Assembly: GCF_019969845.1 (NCBI RefSeq)
Contig: NZ_JAHXYR010000007.1
Location: forward strand, 310,001 to 374,000
Origin: Sphingobacterium sp. GVS05A
GTDB taxonomy: Bacteria > Bacteroidota > Bacteroidia > Sphingobacteriales > Sphingobacteriaceae
Reading direction: 5' to 3'
Length of the DNA stretch: 64,000 nucleotides
In this document: piece by piece, positions 44,943 to 54,890 of the stretch
Layout of the letters: each line of letters starts with the position of its first letter
How positions within the stretch are numbered: position 1 is the first letter of the stretch
The notes under the pieces: generated by a model
The model's database searches: none
What the model was told of the DNA's origin: nothing
The model's input: the letters and a program-made list of their open reading frames with translations, nothing else
Program-made: the position numbers and the translations under genes

Positions 44943-47336
44943 TTACTCATTCCTCAGACTATTCACCGGATTGCTAAGTGCGGCCTTAATGGCTTGATAA
45001 CTTATGGTTGCCATACTGATTAATATTGCCATCAGTCCGGCAAAAGCAAAATAATACCATTGTATCTGGATGCGGTAGCTATAATCCTGCAACCATTTAT
45101 CCATTACCCACCAAGCGATCGGTGAGGCTATCAGAATAGCAATAAGCACTAATTTAATAAAGTCTACGGACAGCAATGAAGTTACTTGTGTTACACTTGC
45201 TCCGAGAACTTTGCGGACCGCAATTTCTTTCATACGTGTCTCAGCCATGTATGCAATCAAAGCGAGCAGACCAAGACAGGAAATAAAGATGGTCAAACCA
45301 GCAAAGACCATGGCCAGTGTGCCTATGGCTTTTGTTTCTTTGAATTTTTCTTCGTAAGTCTTATCAATAAATTGGTACTCAAAGGGATAATCAGGATTGA
45401 ACTTTTTAAAGATTGATTCAATTGTTTTCAGGTTGTCCGAGATGTTATTGTTCGTATTCAATCGGTAATGAATCGTTGTAAACCAGGCCTGCGGTCCTAA
45501 TATTACCATTGGCTTATTATCGCCAAAAGGTGATCCAATGATAAAATCTTTGATTACTCCAACCACAGTCCATTTAGTACCATCACCATCGACAATGCTG
45601 TTTATGGGGTTTTTGAGATGCAGGCTTTTTACTGCAGATTCATTTAAAATCAAAGCGGTACTGTCCGTGGCAAATTTATAGATATCGATATCGCGACCTT
45701 GGATGAGCGTAAGACCAAGGTTTTTTACAGCATCAGCATCGGTACTAAAACGGTTGTAAGAAATTCGTTTGTCTTCTTCGGTCGGTGTGCCAGATGTGAA
45801 TCCCCAACCATTGCTGTAAAAATCTGTTACCGGCGACATGTTCTTTGATACAGAAACAACCGCGTTGCTGGCCAATAATTCGTCTCGCAGAATTTTATAA
45901 TTCTTTTCCAGATCGCCTTTTATGCTGCTGTAAAGCAGGCCATTTTCATTATAGCCACGGTCACGTTGTTTGGTATATTGGATCTGTTTTGCCACAATGA
46001 CTGTGGCGATAATCAGTATTATAGCTAGGCTAAACTGGATAACCACTAAGATTGAGCGAATGCTGAGTCCCCTTGTCTTGAATACAAATTTTCCTTTCAA
46101 GGTTTTGATAGGCTGAAAAGAGGAAAGGAAAAAGGCTGGATAGGTACCTGCTAAAATCCCAGTAAATAACGCAAAGACGATTAAAAACAACCAAGTCTGT
46201 ACATTTAATAAAGAAAGACTGAGCTGTTTTCCGACGAGCTCATTAAAGAATGGCAGCACAATGACAACGAGTATAGTTGCCAGAACTATCCCAATCATGC
46301 TGATGAGGATGCTTTCAATAAGGAACTGCGCCATTAGGCTTGTTTTATTTGCACCGATTACCTTGCGTACACCAACCTCTTTTGCCCGCCGTTCAGAACG
46401 TGCTGTACTCAGATTCATAAAATTGATGCTAGCAACCAATAGAATAAAAATGCCGATCCAGGCAAACAGCTTGGCGATGTCAATACGTCCTGATGTATAA
46501 TTTCCTCCCTTACCACTATTGTAAAGGAAAGAATCTGGATAAGGAAAGGCAAAAATCTCACCTGTATTCCTAGGAGAGAGACGGCCCTCGGCCTTATTGC
46601 TTGTATTGATATGATCTCTCAGGTAAGTCCTGATTTTGTCGTTAAATGCTGTTAAAGAGGTGCTTTCTTTTAATAAAACATACGTGCTTATTGAGTTATT
46701 GCTCCAGTTGTCGTCTACGTAACCAATTGTTTTAGCATATTCAAAGGGAAGGAGGATGTCAAATTTGAAACTCGAATTGCTGGGAAGATCTTTGAGGACA
46801 GCCTGTACAGCGACTTGATTAACCGAATCTATTCTAACTGATTTTCCAATGGGATCCAGATCGCCAAACAGCGCCTTCGCATAACTTTCAGTGAGGACAA
46901 GTCCTTTTGGATTATCAAATCTAACATTCTGATCGCCTTTGATAAAAGGGAAGGAGAACATCTTGAAGAAGCCGGGATCTACAAAAACAGTATTTGCAAT
47001 CAATTTTTTTTCTTTAAATGTCGTTAAAAATTGATACCCCTCATTGTACCTTGTAAACTCTTCAATATCCGGAAAATCGGCAGCCAAGGAAGGAGCTAAT
47101 ATTTTTGGAGTATAAGACCAAGCTGATTTATCTCCCCGAAATTCATCGCGATTGTTTAAGGAGTAAATACGGTTGCCCTTTTCATGGAAACGGTCCATGG
47201 TCAACATATTTTGCAACCAAAGCGCAATAAGTAATGCTCCTGCCATTCCGATTGCCAACCCTATGATATTGATCAAAGAGAAGGATTTACTTTTCATCAG
47301 GTTGCGCCATGCAATTTTGATATAGTTCCTTATCAT
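44943..47336 (-). CDS. ABC permease P8, double FtsX
   Basis: A 797-residue permease. Coupling motifs are KEVGVRKVIGANK and KEIAVRKVLGAS; the end is ALSNPVNSLRNE. It is a sister of P9: both have KSKS(F/Y)S(L/I)INIIGL at helix 1 and, in the second periplasmic domain, a GRDID..(K/R).ATDS.A..LNE.A pattern followed by VGVI(K/N)D(F/Y)I.GSP. It is separated from P9 by 88 bases without a promoter-like element. Confidence 0.93.
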   Translation of the reverse strand: MIRNYIKIAWRNLMKSKSFSLINIIGLAIGMAGALLIALWLQNMLTMDRFHEKGNRIYSLNNRDEFRGDKSAWSYTPKILAPSLAADFPDIEEFTRYNEGYQFLTTFKEKKLIANTVFVDPGFFKMFSFPFIKGDQNVRFDNPKGLVLTESYAKALFGDLDPIGKSVRIDSVNQVAVQAVLKDLPSNSSFKFDILLPFEYAKTIGYVDDNWSNNSISTYVLLKESTSLTAFNDKIRTYLRDHINTSNKAEGRLSPRNTGEIFAFPYPDSFLYNSGKGGNYTSGRIDIAKLFAWIGIFILLVASINFMNLSTARSERRAKEVGVRKVIGANKTSLMAQFLIESILISMIGIVLATILVVIVLPFFNELVGKQLSLSLLNVQTWLFLIVFALFTGILAGTYPAFFLSSFQPIKTLKGKFVFKTRGLSIRSILVVIQFSLAIILIIATVIVAKQIQYTKQRDRGYNENGLLYSSIKGDLEKNYKILRDELLASNAVVSVSKNMSPVTDFYSNGWGFTSGTPTEEDKRISYNRFSTDADAVKNLGLTLIQGRDIDIYKFATDSTALILNESAVKSLHLKNPINSIVDGDGTKWTVVGVIKDFIIGSPFGDNKPMVILGPQAWFTTIHYRLNTNNNISDNLKTIESIFKKFNPDYPFEYQFIDKTYEEKFKETKAIGTLAMVFAGLTIFISCLGLLALIAYMAETRMKEIAVRKVLGASVTQVTSLLSVDFIKLVLIAILIASPIAWWVMDKWLQDYSYRIQIQWYYFAFAGLMAILISMATISYQAIKAALSNPVNSLRNE

Positions 47337-47424
47337 GGTTTTCGTTTTGCGTCGTTCGTTTTGAAGCTTTGGTATCCCCAGATTTTATCTATTGGTTGTG
47401 CCGTTGCCTCTTTATAATCGTTAA

Positions 47425-49788
47425 TTATTCGTCCCTTAATGTTTTTACCGGATTGTGATTTGCCGCTCTGATTGCTTGCGAACTTACCGTCACGAAGGCG
47501 ACAACCAAGGCTGCTAAGCCTGCTAATGCAAAAATCCACCACTGTATTTCGATTCGATAAGAGAAATCCTGCAGCCATTTGTTCATTGCCCACCAAGCAA
47601 TCGGTGAGGCCAGCAAAATGGAAATAATCACCAATTTGATAAAATCTTTGGAGAGCATGGCTGTAATGCCACTAACCGAAGCACCGAGTACCTTGCGGAT
47701 GCCAATTTCTTTGGTTCTTAGTTCTGCAATATAGGACGCTAATCCAAATAAGCCTAAGCAAGATATAAAAATCGCCAACCCCGAAAAGATGAATGCCAGT
47801 CGAGCTGTCTGTTGCTGATCCTTAAATTTACCCGCAAATTTTTGGTCGACAAATTGATATTCGAAGGGATATGCCGGATTGAATTTTTTAATGATCTGTT
47901 CGATTTGTTTTAGCTGATTGCTCATTGAAGTTGTCGGGCTGGTACGGATCACCAGATTGAACAAGGACTTCTTGTTGGCATAAATAAACATAGGCTTTAC
48001 GGGATTATAAGGAGAACCGCTGATGTAGTCGTTGATTACTCCAACGATGGTATAGGTATTGTCTCCCCATTTTAGAAAGCTTCCAATAGGATTTTCCAGT
48101 TTCATTTCTTTGATAGCGGCTTCGTTCAGCAATGCAGCAGCGCTATCGGTAGCTAATCTTGGATAATCGATATCACGACCGGCGGTGAGTTTTAATCCGA
48201 GAGTTTTGACAAGATCATTTTCTGCTCTTCCTAGATCAAAGCCCATTTTTTTCTCCTGTTCGGGTGTTGATCCAGTCCAGGAGAAACCCCCAAAAGCACT
48301 TCCAGCAAAGCTAGTGATTGATGATCCGGTACGTGTGACAGCAGTAGCTACTCTATTATTGAGCAGTTCGGATTTGATCGCTTCGTAATTTTTACCCATA
48401 TCACCTTCCATCCCTATCTCTATCAATTGGGAAATGTTATAGCCAACATCACGCTGCCCCGCATATTCAATTTGCCTGCGGACGATAATCGTGGCAATAA
48501 TAAGTATGATGGCAACACCGAATTGAAAAATGACCAATACTTCACGGAAATTCAAGGGGATCTTTTTTGATTGTCCGAATATCTTTAACGATTTTATTGG
48601 TTTGAAAGCCGATAGTACAAATGCAGGATATAGTCCCGCCAGAATGCCTGTTAGAAAAATAAACCCGATCAACGAAAACCAGATTGTTGGATCTGACAAA
48701 GCAAGTACCAACGGTTTATCAAATATCTTTTTGAATAGGGGAAGCGTCAGTACTGTCCATGTGATCGCAAGTGTCCCTGAGATTATCGCTAATAATAGGG
48801 ATTCTGTCAGAAATTGTGCAATGAGGTTGAAACGCTGTGCCCCGACAACTTTTCGTATAGCGACCTCTTTTGCCCTTTTTTGGCTGCGCGCCGTACTGAG
48901 ATTGATAAAATTGATACAGGCTATCAATAAAATTAATAAACCAATACCCGCAACAAGTTTAACCTGATCAATTTTTCCACCAACTGGAATACCCTGTTCA
49001 AATTTTGAATACAGGTGCATTTTGGATATTGGATATAAGAACAGAGACCCTTTTAACTCGTTGTTGGATTTTTTCTCAATTATGTTGACAAGCTTTTTAT
49101 TAAAAGCGTCAATATTAGTTCCCGCCTTTAATTGTACGTAACTTGAGAATGTGATTGTATTCCAATTTGGTGAATATTTGCTAGCATCGGCTAAAGGGAT
49201 CAGGTAGGTGAAATCAAAACTTGTATTATTTGGAAGATCCTGCATAACAGCAGAAACCTGATAAGGCTCCTTATTATCAAGTATGATGGTTTTATTCAAT
49301 GGATCTATGTCACCAAATATGCTTTTAGCCAAGCTTTCTGTAAGAATAATATTTTTTGTTTCCTGTAAAGCTTGCTCACCATTTCCTTTAAGGAGTTTAA
49401 AATCAAACATCCGGATAAAATCTGGATCGACTTCATTTCCTTTGGATTTGATTTTTTTGTCATCAAAAGATATCAGTCTAGTGGTACTCCAATACATACG
49501 CGCAGCATGTTCGACTTCTGGATAGTCTTCCACAAGAGCACGTGCTGCTCGTCCAGAAGTAATCTCATTCATACCTACTTTTCCCTCATCATTCTGGCTT
49601 TTAATCCAGATCTTATATAAGTTCTCTTTATCGCTGTAAAAATTGTCAAACTGTAATTGATTTTGCACCCATATGCCGATAATCAATACAGCAGTCATGC
49701 CGATGGAAAGTCCAATGATATTAATAATAGAATAGCTCTTACTTTTCCAAAGATTCCGCCAGGCAATTTTTAGGTAGTTCTTAATCAT
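47425..49788 (-). CDS. ABC permease P9, double FtsX
   Basis: 787 residues from ATG 49788 (MIKNYLKIAWRNLWKS). The frame is open 28 codons further, but the extension lies in the leader of promoter D. Coupling motifs are KEVAIRKVVGAQR and KEIGIRKVLGAS; the end is ANHNPVKTLRDE. It is the first gene of the longest unit in the array, P9-P8-P7-P6-P5, about 12 kb, driven by promoter D. Confidence 0.92.
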   Translation of the reverse strand: MIKNYLKIAWRNLWKSKSYSIINIIGLSIGMTAVLIIGIWVQNQLQFDNFYSDKENLYKIWIKSQNDEGKVGMNEITSGRAARALVEDYPEVEHAARMYWSTTRLISFDDKKIKSKGNEVDPDFIRMFDFKLLKGNGEQALQETKNIILTESLAKSIFGDIDPLNKTIILDNKEPYQVSAVMQDLPNNTSFDFTYLIPLADASKYSPNWNTITFSSYVQLKAGTNIDAFNKKLVNIIEKKSNNELKGSLFLYPISKMHLYSKFEQGIPVGGKIDQVKLVAGIGLLILLIACINFINLSTARSQKRAKEVAIRKVVGAQRFNLIAQFLTESLLLAIISGTLAITWTVLTLPLFKKIFDKPLVLALSDPTIWFSLIGFIFLTGILAGLYPAFVLSAFKPIKSLKIFGQSKKIPLNFREVLVIFQFGVAIILIIATIIVRRQIEYAGQRDVGYNISQLIEIGMEGDMGKNYEAIKSELLNNRVATAVTRTGSSITSFAGSAFGGFSWTGSTPEQEKKMGFDLGRAENDLVKTLGLKLTAGRDIDYPRLATDSAAALLNEAAIKEMKLENPIGSFLKWGDNTYTIVGVINDYISGSPYNPVKPMFIYANKKSLFNLVIRTSPTTSMSNQLKQIEQIIKKFNPAYPFEYQFVDQKFAGKFKDQQQTARLAFIFSGLAIFISCLGLFGLASYIAELRTKEIGIRKVLGASVSGITAMLSKDFIKLVIISILLASPIAWWAMNKWLQDFSYRIEIQWWIFALAGLAALVVAFVTVSSQAIRAANHNPVKTLRDE

Positions 49789-49887
49789 CGTATTGAGTTT
49801 TGTAGCTTTTTCATAATTTTCTGTCTTGCAAAGTCGTTTATCCAAATAGATAGCTTTTTGCTGATCATGCACAATAGAAATAGCTAA

Positions 49888-49903
49888 TTCAATTCGTTTG
49901 CCA
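49888..49903 (-). promoter_or_regulatory. Sigma-54-like promoter D (P9-P5)
   Basis: On the minus strand TGGCAAACGAATTGAA has the -24 TGGCA and -12 TTG elements. The predicted start is near 49877, giving a leader of about 89 bases to P9. The dyads begin 54 bases upstream. Confidence 0.68.
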
Positions 49904-49957
49904 TAAGTGTAACTTGTTGATTATTAATTGATATTTTATTTTTGTAGCCCTGTTATA

Positions 49958-49995
49958 TGTTCGGAAACGGACAGTCTGTTGTCCGTCGCCGAACA
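49958..49995. promoter_or_regulatory. Paired 16-bp dyads D, putative activator sites
   Basis: On the minus strand the distal site is TGTTCGGCGACGGACA (49980-49995) and the proximal site is TGTCCGTTTCCGAACA (49958-49973), 6 bases apart. The whole element can also fold as one long hairpin and lies 7 bases beyond the P10 stop, so a second role in ending the P10 transcript is possible. Confidence 0.73.
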
Positions 49996-50002
49996 TGTGG
50001 CT

Positions 50003-52366
50003 CTACTCGTTCCGTAATGTGATGACGGGGTTAGCCAATGCTGCTTTAATGGCTTGATAACTTACCGTTATTAGGGTGATGCCCAGTGCAGTTAATCCCG
50101 TAAAGACAAATACTGTCCAACTAATTGAAATACGATAAACATAATCGTCGAGCCATGTTTCCATTAACAGATAGGCCAGAGGAGCTGCTACGAGGAAACC
50201 GATCAATGTCAACCAGAGGTATTCGGTGCATAATAATTTCCATAAACCAACTTCTGATGCGCCAAGAACCTTACGAATACCAATTTCTTTTTCACGTTGC
50301 TCGGTTAGAAATGCAACCAATGCATATAGCCCAAGACAAGAAATCAGTATGGCAAGCCCCGTAAAAATACTGGTCAGGCTTTTGATCATTTCCATTTGTT
50401 CAAATTGCTTGGCATATTCTTTATCTGTGAAAGCATAATCAAAGATGAGATCTGGATCAAAACGATTGAATTGTTGAGCGATTGCTTTCATCGTCTGACT
50501 GATATCTTGCTGCTCATTCAGTCTGAGTGTTATTTTATTTTTTGGTAGAAAATCAAGAAAATAGGCAGTAGGTGTAATCGACTTGAATGGGGATTCGGAT
50601 AAGGTGTTCTGTATAATACCAATAATCGTATAGTTGATTCCACTCCTAGAAAGCTGTTTGCTTGTCAGATCGGTAACTCCCATAAATTTGGCCGCTGCCT
50701 CATTGATGATTACTCCTGTGGAATCTGTCTTGAAATCTTTGGAGAAATTTCTTCCCTTCAAAAAATCCCATTGTACCGTTTTGGCAAAGTTTTCGTCGAT
50801 GGTGAAAATTCCCATAATGGATCCTTCCTTTGTTTCATTTCCTTGCCAGTTAAAACCACCGCCAGTTAAAGTGAGCTTGTTTACAAAATTCGAAGTAAGT
50901 GATGCCTCCTGAATCAAACGTTGACTGATCAGTTCTTTTTTCAGGATCTCAAAGTTTTTGGAAATTAATTGACTACTACTAGTGATGTTGACTAAGTTTG
51001 AGCTTTTATAACCAATCGGACGATCCTTTGTATAGTGCAATTGTTTGATGACCAAATAGGTTGCGATCATCAGAAAGATAGAAATCGCAAATTGTACAAT
51101 AACCATTCCCTTTCTGACATTGAATCCCTGTTTGCCGATGTTCATCTTTCCTTTTAGCGCAATAATTGGGTTAAAAGAAGATAGGAACAGCGCAGGATAT
51201 AGCCCGGCTAGAATCCCGATAGAGAAAACACCCAAAAAGGAATATAAGTAGAATTGAATACGCGTAAATGGAACCTGCAATACGGTATTGGTGATGGTAT
51301 TTATCCAAGGGAGAAGCAATGTGGCCAATAATATGGCGATCAAAAAGGCGAAACATACCGCTAGCGTCGATTCAACTAGAAAGCCAGCGATAAGTTGTCG
51401 GCGATTGACTCCAACAGATTTTAGAATACCAATTTCCTTTCCCCTTTTTAAGCTTCGGGCTGTACTGAGATTAATAAAATTTATACTGGCCAATAAGAGA
51501 ATAAATATACTTATCCAGGCAAACATCCATACATACTGAATCTGCCCACCCACGTTCTTTCCATTTTTAAAAGAATCGTATAAATGCCATTTGGACATGG
51601 GGTGTAACAGGATCTCAGGTTTTATATCCGTCAGTTTTTTGTTGATGATATTCGTTAGTCTGTTTTCCAAAGCGGGAACAAAGGCAGCATTGTCGATCTT
51701 GGCGAAGGTGCTAAAATAGCAACTAGACCAGCTCTCCTCTATCCCTTGGTTTTTAGCGAGATAATCGACGAATGGCAACACATAATCCAAACCATAAAAG
51801 GTATTGTTCTCAGGAATATCTTTATACACACCCTGAATTGTATATTGTTCCCTCCCATTCAGCCGAAGAATTTTCCCGATGACATCGGTTTTATCGAACA
51901 GTCGTTTGGCGAGAGATTCGGACACAATGATGGTGGATGGACTGCTCGGTGTACTACTATTGCCTTGTACGGATTCGAGGGCAAATAGTTCGGCAAATTT
52001 TCCCATCGCATAAAACCCAGGTGCATTTAACTTTTTTTCGCCTACTTTGATGTTATTGCTTTCCATATTGGTGACCAAAGCTGCATCTGGCATCTCATTT
52101 TTGAAATCCGATGTTATCGTTTTGACCAGGGGAATGGGAGTGGAGCGATCAGTAGATTTCTCATCATTGAAAGTTCCCGTCATCATGACCTGATAAATAT
52201 GTTGATAATTGCTGTAATGCTTATCAAATGAAAATTGTTTCAGTACCCATAAAGTACTTATCAGGGCGACAGTAAACCCAAGTGCTAAACCCAAAATATT
52301 GATTGCCGTATTTAAGGGGTTGCGTTTAAGATTGCGTAAAGCGGTTTTCAAAAATAATTTAATCAT
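50003..52366 (-). CDS. ABC permease P10, double FtsX
   Basis: A 787-residue permease. The first coupling motif is altered, KEIGILKSVGVNR; the second is KEIGIRKVLGAS; the end is ALANPVITLRNE. Helix 1 follows ALRNLKRNPLNTAINILGLALG. It is the last gene of the P13-P12-P11-P10 run, 84 bases after P11. Confidence 0.93.
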   Translation of the reverse strand: MIKLFLKTALRNLKRNPLNTAINILGLALGFTVALISTLWVLKQFSFDKHYSNYQHIYQVMMTGTFNDEKSTDRSTPIPLVKTITSDFKNEMPDAALVTNMESNNIKVGEKKLNAPGFYAMGKFAELFALESVQGNSSTPSSPSTIIVSESLAKRLFDKTDVIGKILRLNGREQYTIQGVYKDIPENNTFYGLDYVLPFVDYLAKNQGIEESWSSCYFSTFAKIDNAAFVPALENRLTNIINKKLTDIKPEILLHPMSKWHLYDSFKNGKNVGGQIQYVWMFAWISIFILLLASINFINLSTARSLKRGKEIGILKSVGVNRRQLIAGFLVESTLAVCFAFLIAILLATLLLPWINTITNTVLQVPFTRIQFYLYSFLGVFSIGILAGLYPALFLSSFNPIIALKGKMNIGKQGFNVRKGMVIVQFAISIFLMIATYLVIKQLHYTKDRPIGYKSSNLVNITSSSQLISKNFEILKKELISQRLIQEASLTSNFVNKLTLTGGGFNWQGNETKEGSIMGIFTIDENFAKTVQWDFLKGRNFSKDFKTDSTGVIINEAAAKFMGVTDLTSKQLSRSGINYTIIGIIQNTLSESPFKSITPTAYFLDFLPKNKITLRLNEQQDISQTMKAIAQQFNRFDPDLIFDYAFTDKEYAKQFEQMEMIKSLTSIFTGLAILISCLGLYALVAFLTEQREKEIGIRKVLGASEVGLWKLLCTEYLWLTLIGFLVAAPLAYLLMETWLDDYVYRISISWTVFVFTGLTALGITLITVSYQAIKAALANPVITLRNE

Positions 52367-52450
52367 GGCGGTGTTTGATGGTTATGTTATTGTTTTTGGT
52401 GTACTGATTAATTGTCCAGTATATAAAGAGTTGATTTTTATGAGTACAAG

Positions 52451-54832
52451 CTATTCGTCTTTTAAACTCTTGATGGGGTTGGCAATAGCTGCTTTGATCG
52501 ATTGGAAACTAACAGTAAGCAGGGCAATCATAATCGTTAGGAAGCCTGCACCTAAAAATATGGTTATGGGCACTGTTGTTCTAAAGGCAAATCCATCTAG
52601 CCAGTTCGAAGTGAAATATAACGCGACAGGAAGTGCGATAATATTAGCAATAATGATCAAAAGCAAAAATTCTTTATTCAGCATTTGCATAATATTGAAG
52701 ACCGTTGCTCCGAGGACTTTTCTGATGCCAATTTCCTTGGTTTTCAGTTGTGCGGTATACGTGCATAGTCCAAGAAGTCCCAGACAGGAAATCAGTATCG
52801 CTATGATGGCAAAGAAATTAAACAATGTTCCTTGTTTTTGCTCGCTCATATATTGCTGTTGGTAGCTTTCGTTTAGGAAACTATAACTGATTGGCATATC
52901 GTCATAGTAGCTTTTCCAGATTTGTTGCAGCGCATGCAATGCCGATTCGGTTCCGGCAGGGTTTGTTTTTATATAAAGCTGCTGGCAATCTTTTGGACTA
53001 AATTGAAAGACCATGGGTTCGATCTTTTGACGTACACTTGCGTAATTAAAATCTTTGACCACACCAATAATGGTTCCCGGAACAGTTCGGATTCGTAAAC
53101 GGGCACCAATTGGATTTTTCAATCCCATCTCACGGACGGCAGTTTCATTGATAAGAAAATGTGTAGAATCCGCAATCGAGCCAGTGAAATTTTTCCCCTG
53201 AGTCAGTTTTATTTTGAAAAAATCAAGTGCATATTGATCCGAATGCGTAATGCTGAACCAAAGATTTGAATTGCTGGGTTTTCCGTCCCAATCGTTATCT
53301 CCTGTCGATCCACCACCATATACCATATCCCTTCCAAGTCGAATGACATCACTTACACCTTTATTTTTCAGGAGATCACTTTTGACGGCATCAAAATGTT
53401 GCGCCATTTTTGGAGCCATGGAGACAGCTATAATGTTGTTCTTTTCGTAACCCAGGTTCTTGTTGCGTATATATTCCAATTGTCGACCGATGACGATCGT
53501 CATTATGATGAGCACAATCGATACCGTAAACTGTAATACGACTAATATCTTTCTAAAATTTGATTTCTTCATTCCGAATCTGCCCTTTAATACTTTGATT
53601 GGGTCAAAGTTTGAAAGTAATAATGCAGGATAAATGCTGGTCAATAGTAATGTGCCTATGAACATGATTAAAATATAGCTCCAGAGATCAATACTAGATA
53701 GCTGCAAAGAAATATGTTTGCCCGAGAAATTGTTAAAAAAGGGAAGAAAGATAAAAACAATACTGACTGCTAAAGTCGCAGCGATCGTGAAGAGCAGTGT
53801 TGTCTCCAGAATAAATTGGAAAAATAATTCCTTTCTTCCGGCTCCGATAATTTTACGGATACCGACTTCTTTGGATCTGGATAAGGAGCGCGCTGTGGAG
53901 AGGTTGATGTAATTGATACTAGCAATAACAAGAATCATCAATGCAACACCGATAAAGATATGGACTGTACCAATTCCTGCATCGCTACCATCCATCTGGT
54001 AAAGGTGCATTTTTGCCAATTCTTGCGTGACATAGGGAACGGGAGTATCTTCGGGTTTATTGCGTTCATGTATCTTTTGTAATTTCTGAGCCACCACAGC
54101 GGGGTTTGCATCAGGTCTCAACTGCAGGTAGGTTCCAAAGGAGAAGCTCGACCAATCTTCATCCATCGATGACAGATAGGTTTTATTGTCATAGGTGGTT
54201 TTGTTTTTGATGTAAGCCTGTTCATTAAACCGTGAAAGGGGGAGTAGCACCTTAAATTGAAAGGAGGAATTTTCGGGATAGTCAGCGATAACTCCGCTAA
54301 CTATACATAGGTCTTCTATTCCTAATACCACAGTTTTACCGATTGGATTTTCATCACCAAAATACCGACGGGCGGTAGTCTCAGTAAGAACGACAGAATT
54401 GTTGTCGGGGAAAGGCTGCTTTTGGTTGCCCTGAATGAGCGGAAAATCAAAAACACTAAAATAACTGGGATCTACAAAAGCGAAATTCTTTTCTCTAAAT
54501 CGTTTGTCTTTATACTTGATGGCGGCATCACCGATACTAAGGATACGTACAGCGTCCTGAACCTCGGGAATTTCTCTCTTGGCAAAACTCCCAACTGGGG
54601 CAATGATAGATCCAAATATTCGTTTTGAGATCCCTGTTCCACCCTCAATTCCAATTTTGTAGATCGAGCTTTGATTCTTATGAAAACGATCAAAGGACAA
54701 TTCATCCTTTATCCATAGTAATAGGAAGATTCCCACAACTAATCCTGCGGTCAGCCCGAGGATATTGATAGCGCTATAGAATTTGTTGGAAAAAATACTG
54801 CGCCATGCGGTTTTGATGAAATTCTTTATCAT
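52451..54832 (-). CDS. ABC permease P11, double FtsX
   Basis: 793 residues from ATG 54832 (MIKNFIKTAWRSIFSN); seven upstream in-frame codons are probably not used. Coupling motifs are KEVGIRKIIGAGR and KEIGIRKVLGAT; the end AIANPIKSLKDE is the least conserved of the set (Ile for Val, Lys for Arg). The second periplasmic domain has a Gly/Trp-rich RDMVYGGGSTGDNDWDGKP insertion. Confidence 0.92.
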   Translation of the reverse strand: MIKNFIKTAWRSIFSNKFYSAINILGLTAGLVVGIFLLLWIKDELSFDRFHKNQSSIYKIGIEGGTGISKRIFGSIIAPVGSFAKREIPEVQDAVRILSIGDAAIKYKDKRFREKNFAFVDPSYFSVFDFPLIQGNQKQPFPDNNSVVLTETTARRYFGDENPIGKTVVLGIEDLCIVSGVIADYPENSSFQFKVLLPLSRFNEQAYIKNKTTYDNKTYLSSMDEDWSSFSFGTYLQLRPDANPAVVAQKLQKIHERNKPEDTPVPYVTQELAKMHLYQMDGSDAGIGTVHIFIGVALMILVIASINYINLSTARSLSRSKEVGIRKIIGAGRKELFFQFILETTLLFTIAATLAVSIVFIFLPFFNNFSGKHISLQLSSIDLWSYILIMFIGTLLLTSIYPALLLSNFDPIKVLKGRFGMKKSNFRKILVVLQFTVSIVLIIMTIVIGRQLEYIRNKNLGYEKNNIIAVSMAPKMAQHFDAVKSDLLKNKGVSDVIRLGRDMVYGGGSTGDNDWDGKPSNSNLWFSITHSDQYALDFFKIKLTQGKNFTGSIADSTHFLINETAVREMGLKNPIGARLRIRTVPGTIIGVVKDFNYASVRQKIEPMVFQFSPKDCQQLYIKTNPAGTESALHALQQIWKSYYDDMPISYSFLNESYQQQYMSEQKQGTLFNFFAIIAILISCLGLLGLCTYTAQLKTKEIGIRKVLGATVFNIMQMLNKEFLLLIIIANIIALPVALYFTSNWLDGFAFRTTVPITIFLGAGFLTIMIALLTVSFQSIKAAIANPIKSLKDE

Positions 54833-54890
54833 TGTGATCTGTTTTAGATTCAAAATTAACTGTATGCCATTCTCGCCGCCATCAGTTGAT

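Noticed and set aside
49958..49995. Dyad element D read simply as a hairpin terminator of P10.
   Set aside because: It can fold, but it lacks a T run, and the same two-dyad spacing recurs at three other sites where the outer stem is imperfect. The conserved property is the pair of 16-bp dyads at a fixed distance from the -24/-12 box.
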